From Nocardioides sp. JS614 (GTDB lineage Bacteria > Actinomycetota > Actinomycetes > Propionibacteriales > Nocardioidaceae), in contig NC_008699.1 of the NCBI RefSeq assembly GCF_000015265.1, positions 4,774,001 to 4,838,000 of the forward strand: 64,000 bases of DNA, written 5' to 3'. Positions 34,462-42,536 of this stretch are shown here, piece after piece; the stretch's first letter is position 1, and every line of letters starts with the position of its first letter. The position numbers and the translations under genes were made by a program. Below the pieces are notes generated by a model that searched no databases, was not told where the DNA came from, and was given only the letters and a program-made list of their open reading frames with translations.

Positions 34462-36078
34462 ATGCTGAGCTTCTCTCGGGGCCGGTCCGGCGAGCCGGCG
34501 CAGCGGCGCGCCCTCGTGGCCCTCACGAGTCTCTTCCTCCTCGTCGCGAGCCTCGCCCTCGTCACGCTGCCCTCCGGCCAGCCGGCGTACGGCGCCTCCG
34601 CGTCGCTGGCCGTGTCGCCCGCGACGTACGTCGGCGGGCAGCGGCTGACCTGGACGGGCAACGTCGGCGCCCCCGGGGTGCGCTCGCTGGCCCTGCAGTT
34701 CCACATGGGCCGGCCCGGCGACACGTGGACGACGGTGGCCGGGTTCGGCGCGAAGACCCGGGCCGACGGCAGCTTCTCGTTCGCCTACCCGGCGCCGGGC
34801 ATGTTCAACATCCGCTACCGGGTGAAGGCGGGGTCGCACGTCTCGCCGTCGAAGCTGTTCCTCGCCAAGACCCAGGACCTGACCCTGCGGGTCACCGGCC
34901 AGCGGGAGAACAACTCCGGCACGCCCGCGCTCGTCCCCGCGGACGAGCCGTTCGGCATCACGGTCGACACGACCCCCGACAACATCTTCCGCAGCCCCTC
35001 CTCCCAGGGACTCCCGGTGTTCCCCGGCCGGACGCTGACGCTGCAGCGCCGCATCGACGGCGACACCTGGCGGGCCGTCGCCACGACCAAGGTCGGCGAC
35101 GACGGCCTCGGCCGGTTCACCGGGCTCACCCGGCCGTCCGGCGTCTCCGTGTTCCGCGTGCGCGAGGAGGACTACCGCCAGGACGGCAACGAGATCGGCT
35201 GGACCCAGTCGTTCCCGCTCTTCGTGTATGTCGGGACCGACGCCTGGGCGCAGTACGACCGGCAGCAGCTCGCGGCCCGCGCCACGCCCTCCCTGCCACC
35301 GGGGGACAGCGCGAGCTTCGGCAGTGGGGCCCCGACGCCGACCGCGAGCGAGCGGTACGGCTGGTACCCGCTGTACTGGGACTTCGCGTGGGAGCACGGC
35401 CAGTCGCTCACCGGCGGCCCCGCGCGCGGCACCCGGCCCCGCGGGCACTGGGTCGACTACGTCGACGGCGCCGGCCGGGTCAGCAAGCAGAACGGCCAGC
35501 TCGCCCTGGACAGCAAGCGCTTCTACGGAGCCGGCCCGGGCGACTTCGGCAGCACCCGCGCCACGCTGACCGGCAACGCCGTGGCCCAGGGCCGCTGGGA
35601 GGCGCGGATGCGGATCCGCGGCGCCTACGAGACCGGCGGGCGTGCGTACGGCGTCCGCGCCGAGCTGGTCCCCGAGCAGACCTCCGGGCGCGCCTGCAAC
35701 AGCCGCACCATCGAGATCGCGAGCATCTCGCCGTTCTCCCGCAAGGTGCGGTTCGGCGCCCGCTCCGCGAAGTACCGCTGGAGCGGCGCCGCCACGGCCT
35801 CGGCGACGCCGCTGCACTCGGCGTACGCCGTCGCGGTCGAGGTGGCGAAGGGCCACATCACCTGGTTCCTCGACGGCAAGCCGGTCGGGTCGGTCACCGA
35901 CCGGGCGGCGTTCCCGGGCGTCCCGATGACGCTGCGGCTGACGCTGACCGGCCAGGGCCGCGAGGAGATGAACCAGGTGAGCCTGGTCTCGGACTGGCAA
36001 CGCGGCTTCCCGCTCGCCTCCGGTCGCCAGACGATCAGCCGGGACAAGCTGAAGCGGCAGCCCGCGAACGGCTGCTGA
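34462..36078 (+). CDS. Secreted protein with a C-terminal GH16/concanavalin-like domain lacking the catalytic motif
   Basis: A 538-residue exported protein. Residues 1-45 form a signal peptide with a charged N-terminus and cleavage near AYGAS-A. Residues 50-270 look like two or three beta-sandwich domains (ASLAVSPATYVGGQRLTWTG; VFPGRTLTLQRRIDGDTWRAV). The C-terminal part (about 335-520) resembles a glycoside hydrolase family 16 fold: GNAVAQGRWEARMRIRG, HSAYAVAVEVAKGHITWFLDGKPV. At the place of the catalytic E-I-D-x-x-E it reads TIEIASI, so hydrolysis is doubtful and polysaccharide binding is more likely. Confidence 0.65.
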   Translation: MLSFSRGRSGEPAQRRALVALTSLFLLVASLALVTLPSGQPAYGASASLAVSPATYVGGQRLTWTGNVGAPGVRSLALQFHMGRPGDTWTTVAGFGAKTRADGSFSFAYPAPGMFNIRYRVKAGSHVSPSKLFLAKTQDLTLRVTGQRENNSGTPALVPADEPFGITVDTTPDNIFRSPSSQGLPVFPGRTLTLQRRIDGDTWRAVATTKVGDDGLGRFTGLTRPSGVSVFRVREEDYRQDGNEIGWTQSFPLFVYVGTDAWAQYDRQQLAARATPSLPPGDSASFGSGAPTPTASERYGWYPLYWDFAWEHGQSLTGGPARGTRPRGHWVDYVDGAGRVSKQNGQLALDSKRFYGAGPGDFGSTRATLTGNAVAQGRWEARMRIRGAYETGGRAYGVRAELVPEQTSGRACNSRTIEIASISPFSRKVRFGARSAKYRWSGAATASATPLHSAYAVAVEVAKGHITWFLDGKPVGSVTDRAAFPGVPMTLRLTLTGQGREEMNQVSLVSDWQRGFPLASGRQTISRDKLKRQPANGC

Positions 36079-36089
36079 CGACCGGGCCC

Positions 36090-36818
36090 TCAGGGCTTGC
36101 GCCAGACGGAGACATGGCTCTCGCTGTCGCCGGTGAACGGCGAGCGGCGCCAGTCGGCGAACCGAGCCTCGAAGGCCAGGCCGGCCAGCTGGGCCATCAG
36201 GTCGCACTCGGCGGGCCAGATGTAGCGGAAGTTGCTCGCGCCGTAGGTGACGGTGCCGTCATCGTGCCGCGTGTAGTGGTGGGAGGTGCCCTGCTGGGTC
36301 GTCAGGTCGAACGTGTCGACGCCGAGATGGTGCTCGCCGATGTGGAACGGGACGCCCTGCTGGCCGGGCGGGAACCGCCTCAGGCTCGGGACTCCCAGCT
36401 CGATCACGAAGCGGCCACCCGGCGCCAGGTGCGCGGCAGCGTTGCAGAAGCAGGCCACCTGCTCGTCCTGCGTGCGCAGGTTGCCGATGCTGTTCCACAC
36501 GACGTAGACCAGCGAGTACTCGCCCGGCACGCGGGTCGTCGCCATGTCGCCCAGGACCACCGGCACCCCCCGTCGCTTGGCCCGGAGCTGGTCGACCATC
36601 GGCTGCGAGAGCTCGATGCCGCTCACCGGGACACCGCGCTCGATCAGTGGCAGCGCGACGCGGCCGGTGCCGATGGCGAGCTCGAGCGCCGGACCGCCTC
36701 CGGCCAGGTCGGCCAGGAAGTCGACGGCCGGGTCGAGGACCTCGGGCGTGAACATGAACGCCGACGACGCGTCGTACCGTTCGGCCGTCTCGGCGTCCCA
36801 GAGATCGCTGCTGGTCAT
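36090..36818 (-). CDS. Class I SAM-dependent methyltransferase
   Basis: A 242-residue methyltransferase from the ATG at 36818, with GAGGCAGG upstream as ribosome site. WDAETAERYDASSAFMF opens it; ALELAIGTGRVALPLIERGV is the SAM motif I; GIELSQPMVDQLRAK and VYVVWNSIGNLRTQDEQ follow, typical of a large uncharacterised methyltransferase group in actinobacteria. Substrate unknown. It converges on the secreted GH16-like gene with 11 bases between stops. Confidence 0.82.
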   Translation of the reverse strand: MTSSDLWDAETAERYDASSAFMFTPEVLDPAVDFLADLAGGGPALELAIGTGRVALPLIERGVPVSGIELSQPMVDQLRAKRRGVPVVLGDMATTRVPGEYSLVYVVWNSIGNLRTQDEQVACFCNAAAHLAPGGRFVIELGVPSLRRFPPGQQGVPFHIGEHHLGVDTFDLTTQQGTSHHYTRHDDGTVTYGASNFRYIWPAECDLMAQLAGLAFEARFADWRRSPFTGDSESHVSVWRKP

Positions 36819-36870
36819 GGCCGGCAACCTGCCTCGGCCACGCGCGGCACGCAACCGACTTTCGCCCGGC

Positions 36871-37920
36871 CTACGCCTCGGGCCCGTCCGGCCGATCCGG
36901 CCTGTCCGTCTCCTCATGGCCCTCGTCCTCGATGACCGGCATCGCGACGGTGGGCCCGTCGAAGGTGACCTCGACGTTCTGGAATCCCTTGTGGCGTTGG
37001 GCCTTGACGTAGTCGGCGTAGGCCCGCTTGTCCGCCTCGGTCAGGTCCACCTTGTCGGTGAACGGCGTGAGCAGCGCGCGCGGCCAGAGGCGGTGGGAGA
37101 GCACGACGTTGACCTCGATGCCGATCACCCCCATGACGGCGGCGATGAACAGGATCCCGATCAGGCCGAGGACCAGGCCGAAGGTCTGGTTCATCTGGCT
37201 CGTGCCGGTGAGCACGTTGGTCACGTAGAGCGTGCCGAAGTACTGCAGCGTCTGCCAGAGCACCGCGACCGTGAACGCCCCGGGCAGCGCCGCGCGGAAG
37301 TCGTGGCTGCGCGCGACGCCGAACTGGAACAGCACGGCCAGGACGGTGGTGATCACGAGCACGCTGGCGATCACGATCGGCCAGCGATAGCTGGCGATGG
37401 TCCCGCCGAGCACCTCGGTGCTGCTGGCGAGGGCCGAGAGGATCGAGAGCACCAGCAGCGCGACGCCGGCGGTGAGCAGCAGGCCGAGGCTCTTCAGCCG
37501 CAACAGCAGCGGGTTGGGCCGGCGGTTGCGCGGCACCGACCAGGCGATGTTGAGCGCGTTCTGGAGGGCCTGGCCCAGGCCGAGCGAGCCGTACAGCGCG
37601 ACCAGCGCACCGATCACCACGCCAGCGGTCGAGCCCTGCAGACCCTCGGGCTGGCCGAGCTGGTCGCCGATGATCGGGAACTGGCTGAGCGCGGAGTCGA
37701 GCAGGTCGGACTCCAGGCCGGGGTTGCCCTGGAGGATGAAGCCGAGGATCGACGTACCGAGCAGGAGCAGCGGGAAGATCGCGATGAACGCGTAGTAGGT
37801 GATGATCGCGGCCAGGTAGTTGCCCTGGTCGTCGGAGTACTTGTAGATCACGGCGAGGGGTACGGCGATCGGCGGGAAGCGGCGCTGCCCGCGGTCGACG
37901 GCGTCCAGTGCCCTGCCCAC
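36871..37920 (-). CDS. YihY/virulence factor BrkB family membrane protein
   Basis: A 349-residue protein with six or seven helices. YLAAIITYYAFIAIFPLLLLG, LYGSLGLGQALQNALNIAW and ALPGAFTVAVLWQTLQYFG match the YihY/BrkB family, once mis-annotated as RNase BN. Function is not established; a transport or envelope role is assumed. The C-terminal 70 residues are hydrophilic and acidic. The GTG start has TACCGT six bases upstream. The start lies four bases from the end of dinB, on the same strand. Confidence 0.85.
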   Translation of the reverse strand: MGRALDAVDRGQRRFPPIAVPLAVIYKYSDDQGNYLAAIITYYAFIAIFPLLLLGTSILGFILQGNPGLESDLLDSALSQFPIIGDQLGQPEGLQGSTAGVVIGALVALYGSLGLGQALQNALNIAWSVPRNRRPNPLLLRLKSLGLLLTAGVALLVLSILSALASSTEVLGGTIASYRWPIVIASVLVITTVLAVLFQFGVARSHDFRAALPGAFTVAVLWQTLQYFGTLYVTNVLTGTSQMNQTFGLVLGLIGILFIAAVMGVIGIEVNVVLSHRLWPRALLTPFTDKVDLTEADKRAYADYVKAQRHKGFQNVEVTFDGPTVAMPVIEDEGHEETDRPDRPDGPEA

Positions 37921-37924
37921 CCGC

Positions 37925-39166
37925 TCACGGTACCGGCGTCGGCGGCCCGGGGTCGGGGAGCGTGGGCATCTCGAGGCCGGTGCGCCGACCGACCAGGACC
38001 GCCCGGGTCACCGACGCCGAGCCGAACCGGTCGCGGACCCGGTCGAGCGCGGCGTCGAGGCCGTGCTCGTGCACGGTGTCGGGGAACAGCGGCAGCTCGA
38101 GCTGCTGGGACCGGCCGTCGACCAGCCCGGAGATCGTGACACCGAGGAGGGTGCAGCCGCGCTCCTCGATGAGCGGCCAGCTGGCGGCGAGCAGTCGCCG
38201 CCCGGTCTCCAGCCAGGTCGCGGTGGTCGCGGTCGAGTGTGCCAGCGTCGCGGAGCGGGTCGCTCGGCTGAAGTCGTCGAACCGGAGCCGGAGCGTGAAC
38301 GTCTGGCCGATCCGTTCCCCCGCCCGCAGCCGGCGGGCCACCCGGTCGACCAGACCGGCCAGCAGCGCCTCCAGGTCGCCGCGGCTCTTCGGTCTCCCGG
38401 GCCGGCCGATCGCGCACTGCGAGCCGATCGAGCGGCGCCGCCGGCCCACCTCGACCGGGCGCGGGTCGAGCAGGTTCGCCAGCGCCCACAGGTGCCGGCC
38501 GGCGGCCCGGCCGACGGTCGCGGTCAGCTCGACCTCCTCGCGGGCCGCGAGCTCGCCGATGCTGCGGATGCCTTCCGCGTGCAGCTTGGCCGCCGTGACC
38601 GCACCGACCCCCCAGAGCCGCTCGACCGGCAGCGGGTGGAGGAACGCCTGCTCGCCGTCGGGCGACACCGCGAGCAGCCCGTCGGGCTTGGACACCGCGC
38701 TCGCGACCTTCGCGAGGTACTTGGTGCGCGCGATCCCGACCGAGATCGGCAGCCCGACCTCGTCCTTCACCCGGGCCCGCAGGCCGCGGCCGATCTGCTC
38801 GGGCGGGCCGACCAGCCGGCGCAGCCCCCCGACGTCGAGGAACGCCTCGTCGATCGAGATCCCCTCGACCAGCGGCGTGGTGTCCTCGAAGATCGCGAAG
38901 ACCTGCTTGCTGGCCTCGACGTACGCCGAGAACCGCGGTGGCACCACCAGCGCATCCGGACAGCGCCGCGCGGCCTCGCGCCCACCCATCGCCGAGCGCA
39001 CCCCGAACGCCTTGGCCTCGTAGCTCGCGGCCAGGACCACCCCGCCGCCGACGATCACCGGCCGGCCGCGCAGCCGTGGATCGTCGCGCTGCTCGACCGA
39101 GGCGAAGAACGAGTCCAGGTCGGCGTGCAGGATGCTCGCCTCGGCCCTGCTCGCGATCCGTCCCAC
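37925..39166 (-). CDS. dinB: DNA polymerase IV (Y family)
   Basis: A 413-residue Y-family polymerase. The palm carries HADLDSFFASVEQ (first Asp), ASYEAKAFGVRSAMGGREA, and ISIDEAFLDVGGL (the Asp-Glu pair); VGIARTKYLAKVAS and the helix-hairpin-helix region LWGVGAVTAAKLH follow; the little-finger domain runs to about residue 345. It copies past damaged bases. The GTG at 39166 is preferred because GATACT lies six bases upstream; a GTG at 39184 would add six residues. No C-terminal beta-clamp motif is obvious, though the ending SQQLELPLF near residue 365 fits a clamp-binding Q-L-x-L-F site. Confidence 0.9.
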   Translation of the reverse strand: MGRIASRAEASILHADLDSFFASVEQRDDPRLRGRPVIVGGGVVLAASYEAKAFGVRSAMGGREAARRCPDALVVPPRFSAYVEASKQVFAIFEDTTPLVEGISIDEAFLDVGGLRRLVGPPEQIGRGLRARVKDEVGLPISVGIARTKYLAKVASAVSKPDGLLAVSPDGEQAFLHPLPVERLWGVGAVTAAKLHAEGIRSIGELAAREEVELTATVGRAAGRHLWALANLLDPRPVEVGRRRRSIGSQCAIGRPGRPKSRGDLEALLAGLVDRVARRLRAGERIGQTFTLRLRFDDFSRATRSATLAHSTATTATWLETGRRLLAASWPLIEERGCTLLGVTISGLVDGRSQQLELPLFPDTVHEHGLDAALDRVRDRFGSASVTRAVLVGRRTGLEMPTLPDPGPPTPVP

Positions 39167-39222
39167 CAGGCCAGTATCGAACACATGTTCGGCGCTGTCG
39201 AGCGGCCACAGTGCGCCGACAA

Positions 39223-39296
39223 CTGTAACGCCGTGTTACCCCACCTACCCACCCTGCTGCAACACGGTGGGAGGAAGGGGTAACCGGGCGTTACAG
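39223..39296. repeat. 74-bp nested-hairpin repeat, copy F (family 2)
   Basis: The outer arms 39223-39242 and 39277-39296 pair at 18 of 20 positions. The inner stem CCCACC (39248-39253) / GGTGGG (39266-39271) closes a 12-base loop containing TGCTGCA. Length, arm positions and loop size equal those of copy E (18508-18581), and the third inner pair is C-G here but G-C there. It lies 10 bases past the stop of the acyl-CoA dehydrogenase gene and 57 bases before dinB, so it may end the carboxylase operon transcript. Confidence 0.92.
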
Positions 39297-39305
39297 CAAC
39301 CGGGA

Positions 39306-40466
39306 TCAATAGGACTTGGGCAGTCCCAGGGAGTGCATCGCGACGAAGTTGAGGATCATCTCCCGGCTGACCGGCGCGATCCGGCCCGCGCGGCTGGCGA
39401 CCAGGAGCCCGGCCACGCCGTACTCCTGGGTGATGCCGTTGCCGCCGTGGGTCTGCACGGCCCGGTCGACGGCGTGACAGGCGGCCTCGGCGGCGGCGTA
39501 CTTCGCCATGTTCGCGGCCTCGCCGGCGCCCATGTCGTCGCCCGCGTCGTAGAGCGCGGCGGCCTTCTGGGTCATCAGCCGGGCCATCTCGATCTCGATG
39601 TGCGACTCCGCGAGCGGGTGCGCGATCGCCTGGTGCGACCCGATCGGCCCCTGGAACACCGTGCGCTCCTTCGCGTACGTCGTCGCCTTGTCCAGGGCGT
39701 GCCGGGCCAGGCCGGTCGAGAACGAGGCGGCCATGATCCGCTCCGGGTTGAGCCCGGCGAACAGCTGCACCAGGCCGCCGTCCTCGTCCCCGACCAGCGC
39801 GTCGGCGGGCAGCCGGACGTCGTCGAGGAACACCGCGAACTGCAGCTCGGGGCTGACGATCTCCATCGCGATCGCCTTGGCCTCGAGGCCCTCGGCGTCG
39901 GTCGGCACCACGAACAGGCAGGGCTTGAGCTTGCCGGTGCGCGCGTCCTCGGTGCGCGCGACGACCAGCATGTTGTCGGCCTCGTCGACGCCCGAGATGT
40001 AGATCTTGCGGCCGCTGAGCACCCAGCCGTCGCCGTCCCGCCGCGCGGTCGTGGTGATGTTGTGGGTGTTGGTGCCGGCGTCCGGCTCGGTGATCGCGAA
40101 CGCCATCGTGCCGGTGCCGTCGCAGATGCCGGGCAGCCAGCGCTGCTTCTGCTCCGGGGTGCCGTAGCGGCTGATGATCGTGCCGCAGATCGCCGGGCTC
40201 ACGACCATCAGCAGCAACGGGCAGCCCTGGGCGGCCAGCTCCTCGCAGACGGCCGCGATGTCGCCGATGCCGCCGCCACCGCCGCCGTACTCCTCGGGGA
40301 TGTTGATGCCGAGGTAGCCGTTGGCGCCGATCTCCAGCCACAGCTCGGTGGTCTTCTCGCCGCTGCGCGCCTTCCGGGTGAACCACTCGCGACCGTACTT
40401 GGCGGCCAGCTTGGCCACGGCCTTGCGGAGCTCCTGGCGCTCCTGGGACTCGCTGAAGTTGCTCAC
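39306..40466 (-). CDS. Acyl-CoA dehydrogenase (last gene of the AtuA operon)
   Basis: A 386-residue flavoprotein. GYLGINIPEEYGGGGGGIGD, MAFAITEPDAGTNTHNI (FAD/substrate contact), DGWVLSGRKIYISG and the C-terminal QTHGGNGITQEYGVAGLLVASR are intact. It removes two hydrogens from an acyl-CoA, passing electrons to ETF. The first residues (SNFSESQERQELRKAVAKLAAKYG) are typical. It overlaps the carboxylase alpha gene by four bases. Together with the carboxylase it most likely acts on a methyl-branched acyl-CoA such as isovaleryl- or citronellyl-CoA; the catalytic base position was not assigned. Confidence 0.88.
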   Translation of the reverse strand: MSNFSESQERQELRKAVAKLAAKYGREWFTRKARSGEKTTELWLEIGANGYLGINIPEEYGGGGGGIGDIAAVCEELAAQGCPLLLMVVSPAICGTIISRYGTPEQKQRWLPGICDGTGTMAFAITEPDAGTNTHNITTTARRDGDGWVLSGRKIYISGVDEADNMLVVARTEDARTGKLKPCLFVVPTDAEGLEAKAIAMEIVSPELQFAVFLDDVRLPADALVGDEDGGLVQLFAGLNPERIMAASFSTGLARHALDKATTYAKERTVFQGPIGSHQAIAHPLAESHIEIEMARLMTQKAAALYDAGDDMGAGEAANMAKYAAAEAACHAVDRAVQTHGGNGITQEYGVAGLLVASRAGRIAPVSREMILNFVAMHSLGLPKSY

Positions 40467-42364
40467 TGCTGCTCCTCTTCCACGGTCTGCTCCACCACGG
40501 CCAGAACCTCCCCGGCGGCGACCTGCGCACCGGGCTTGACGTCGATCTCCGTGACCGTGCCGGCGTACGGCGCGCTCACGGTGTGCTGCATCTTCATCGC
40601 CTCGAGGACCAGCACCGACTGGCCCGCCCCGACCTGCTGGCCCGCCTCGACCGCGACGCTGACGACCGTGCCCGGCATCGGCGCCAGCAGGCTGCCGCTG
40701 GCGACCTGCTCGGCCGGGTCCACGAACCGCGGCACCCGGGTCAGCCGGACGTGGCCGCGTGGGCTGTCGACGTCGACATCGGCTCCGTTGACAGCGACCA
40801 CGTACGTCGTGCGCACGCCGTCGGCCTCCAAGGTGACGCCGGTCGGGCTCGCGGCGACCACCGTGTGGCCGTCGAGCCGGTAGCCGTCACGCCCGCCCCA
40901 CCACTCCACGACGACGTCACCCTCGAACTCGGTGCGCTGCGGCTGGGAGACGACGTTGCGCCAGGCGACCGGGATGCCGCGCTGGACGGTGCGGTCCGCC
41001 ACCGCCTGCTCGGCCAGCGCGATCGCCGCCGCGACCGCGGCCGGGGTCGTGCTGTCCACCGTGCGCTCCGGCGCACTCTCGGACACACGACCCAGGAAGT
41101 CGGTGCTCACGTCCCCGCGGAGGAACGCCGGGTCGCGCAGCACCCGGACGAGCTGGTCCCGGTTGGTGACCACACCGTGGATCCGCGCGCGGCTCAGCAC
41201 GCTCGCGAGCCTGCGGGCGGCGGCCTGCCGGGTCGGCGCGTGCGCGATCACCTTGGCCAGCATCGCGTCGTAGTGCGTCGACACCTCGCTGCCGGACTCG
41301 AAGCCGGCGTCGACCCGGATGCCCTCCTCCTGGGGGATCTCGAAGGTGGTCAGCCGGCCACTCTGCGGCTGGTAGTCGGCCGCCGGATCCTCGGCGTACA
41401 GACGCACCTCGATCGCGTGGCTGCGCGGTGGGTCCGGCCAGCCCATGAACCAGCTCGCCTCGGCGTCGCGGATCTGCAACGCCACCAGGTCGACGTCGTG
41501 CACCAGCTCGGTGACCGGGTGCTCGACCTGGAGCCGGGTGTTCATCTCCAGGAACCAGAACCGCTCGGTGGCCGGGTCGTAGAGGAACTCGACGGTGCCG
41601 GCGCTGCGGTACTCGATCGCCTCGGCGGCGTGACGAGCGGCGTCGTGCAGGGCGGCACGCACCTCGTCGCTGAGGCCGGGTGCCGGGGCCTCCTCGACGA
41701 CCTTCTGGTGGCGGCGCTGCAGGGAGCAGTCGCGGTCGCCGAACACGCTGGTGCCGAGGACCTGGACCTCGACGTGCCGCCCGTGCTCGACGTACGGCTC
41801 GACGAAGACGGTGCCGTCGCCGAACGCCGACGCCGCCTCGGCCCGGGCCTTCTCGATCTCGCCGGGCAGGTCGGCGAGGGTGCGCACGACGCGCATCCCC
41901 CGGCCGCCCCCGCCCGCCGAGGCCTTGACCAGCAGCGGGAGGTCGGCCTCGGCCGGCTCGGCCGGCGCCTCCAGCACCGGCACTCCGGCCGCCTTCATGA
42001 TCTCCTTGGCGCGGATCTTCGAGCCCATCGCCTCGATCGACTCCGGGGCCGGGCCGATCCAGGTCAGGCCGGCGTCGATCACGGCGCGTGCGAACTCCGC
42101 GTTCTCGGAGAGGAAGCCGTAGCCCGGGTGGATCGCGTCGGCGCCGGAGCGGCGCGCGGCGTCGAGCACCAGGTCGATGCGCAGGTACGTCTCGGCCGGC
42201 GCGTTACCGGGCAGGCGGACGGCGTGGTCCGCCTCCCGCACGTAGGGCAGGTCGGCGTCCGCGTCCGAGTGGATCGCGACCGTCTCGATGCCGAGCCCGC
42301 GACAGGTGCGGAACACCCGTGAGGCGATCTCGGCACGGTTGGCGACCAGCAGTCTGGTGATCAC
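40463..42364 (-). CDS. Biotin-dependent acyl-CoA carboxylase alpha subunit (biotin carboxylase + BCCP)
   Basis: A 633-residue protein. The biotin carboxylase part (1-445) has VANRAEIASRVFRTCRGLG, AIHPGYGFLSENAEFA, KASAGGGGRGMRVV (ATP grasp) and EMNTRLQVEHPVTE. A linker domain follows, and the C-terminal carrier domain (about 560-628) ends with the biotinyl-Lys motif VLEAMKMQHTV. It carboxylates biotin with bicarbonate and ATP for the beta subunit encoded upstream. The architecture fits methylcrotonyl-CoA or geranyl-CoA carboxylase. It is separated from the beta gene by 172 bases holding four hairpins, but overlaps the dehydrogenase gene after it. Confidence 0.9.
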   Translation of the reverse strand: MITRLLVANRAEIASRVFRTCRGLGIETVAIHSDADADLPYVREADHAVRLPGNAPAETYLRIDLVLDAARRSGADAIHPGYGFLSENAEFARAVIDAGLTWIGPAPESIEAMGSKIRAKEIMKAAGVPVLEAPAEPAEADLPLLVKASAGGGGRGMRVVRTLADLPGEIEKARAEAASAFGDGTVFVEPYVEHGRHVEVQVLGTSVFGDRDCSLQRRHQKVVEEAPAPGLSDEVRAALHDAARHAAEAIEYRSAGTVEFLYDPATERFWFLEMNTRLQVEHPVTELVHDVDLVALQIRDAEASWFMGWPDPPRSHAIEVRLYAEDPAADYQPQSGRLTTFEIPQEEGIRVDAGFESGSEVSTHYDAMLAKVIAHAPTRQAAARRLASVLSRARIHGVVTNRDQLVRVLRDPAFLRGDVSTDFLGRVSESAPERTVDSTTPAAVAAAIALAEQAVADRTVQRGIPVAWRNVVSQPQRTEFEGDVVVEWWGGRDGYRLDGHTVVAASPTGVTLEADGVRTTYVVAVNGADVDVDSPRGHVRLTRVPRFVDPAEQVASGSLLAPMPGTVVSVAVEAGQQVGAGQSVLVLEAMKMQHTVSAPYAGTVTEIDVKPGAQVAAGEVLAVVEQTVEEEQQ

Positions 42365-42455
42365 GACGACACCTCCTCGAATGCGAGCTTGCGAGCGTTC
42401 GACCGTCGAACCGGGCGACGAAGGAGCCCCTGGTCCGACGGAACAGACAAGGGCC

Positions 42456-42534
42456 GCGGCGAAGCCGCTCGATGCATTTCGGCGGCGAAGCCGCCAAGCC
42501 TTTCGGCGGCGTAGCCGCCTACGGCGAAGCCGTA
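42456..42534. repeat. Four tandem mini-hairpins after the carboxyltransferase gene
   Basis: Four stems with three-base loops lie in a row: GCGGC-GAA-GCCGC (42456-42468), GGCGGC-GAA-GCCGCC (42481-42495), GGCGGC-GTA-GCCGCC (42505-42519) and TACGGC-GAA-GCCGTA (42520-42534). The second and third share the flank TTTC. The last ends two bases before the stop codon of the carboxyltransferase gene. They could stabilise the 3' end of the upstream message or adjust the beta to alpha ratio. The rest of the 172-base gap shows no gene. Confidence 0.85.
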
Positions 42535-42536
42535 TG

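Noticed and set aside
32562..34724. A 720-residue frame as a fused protein with the old yellow enzyme
   Set aside because: The part upstream of 33629 shows no family sequence, overlaps the GNAT gene, and a good ribosome site precedes the GTG at 33629.
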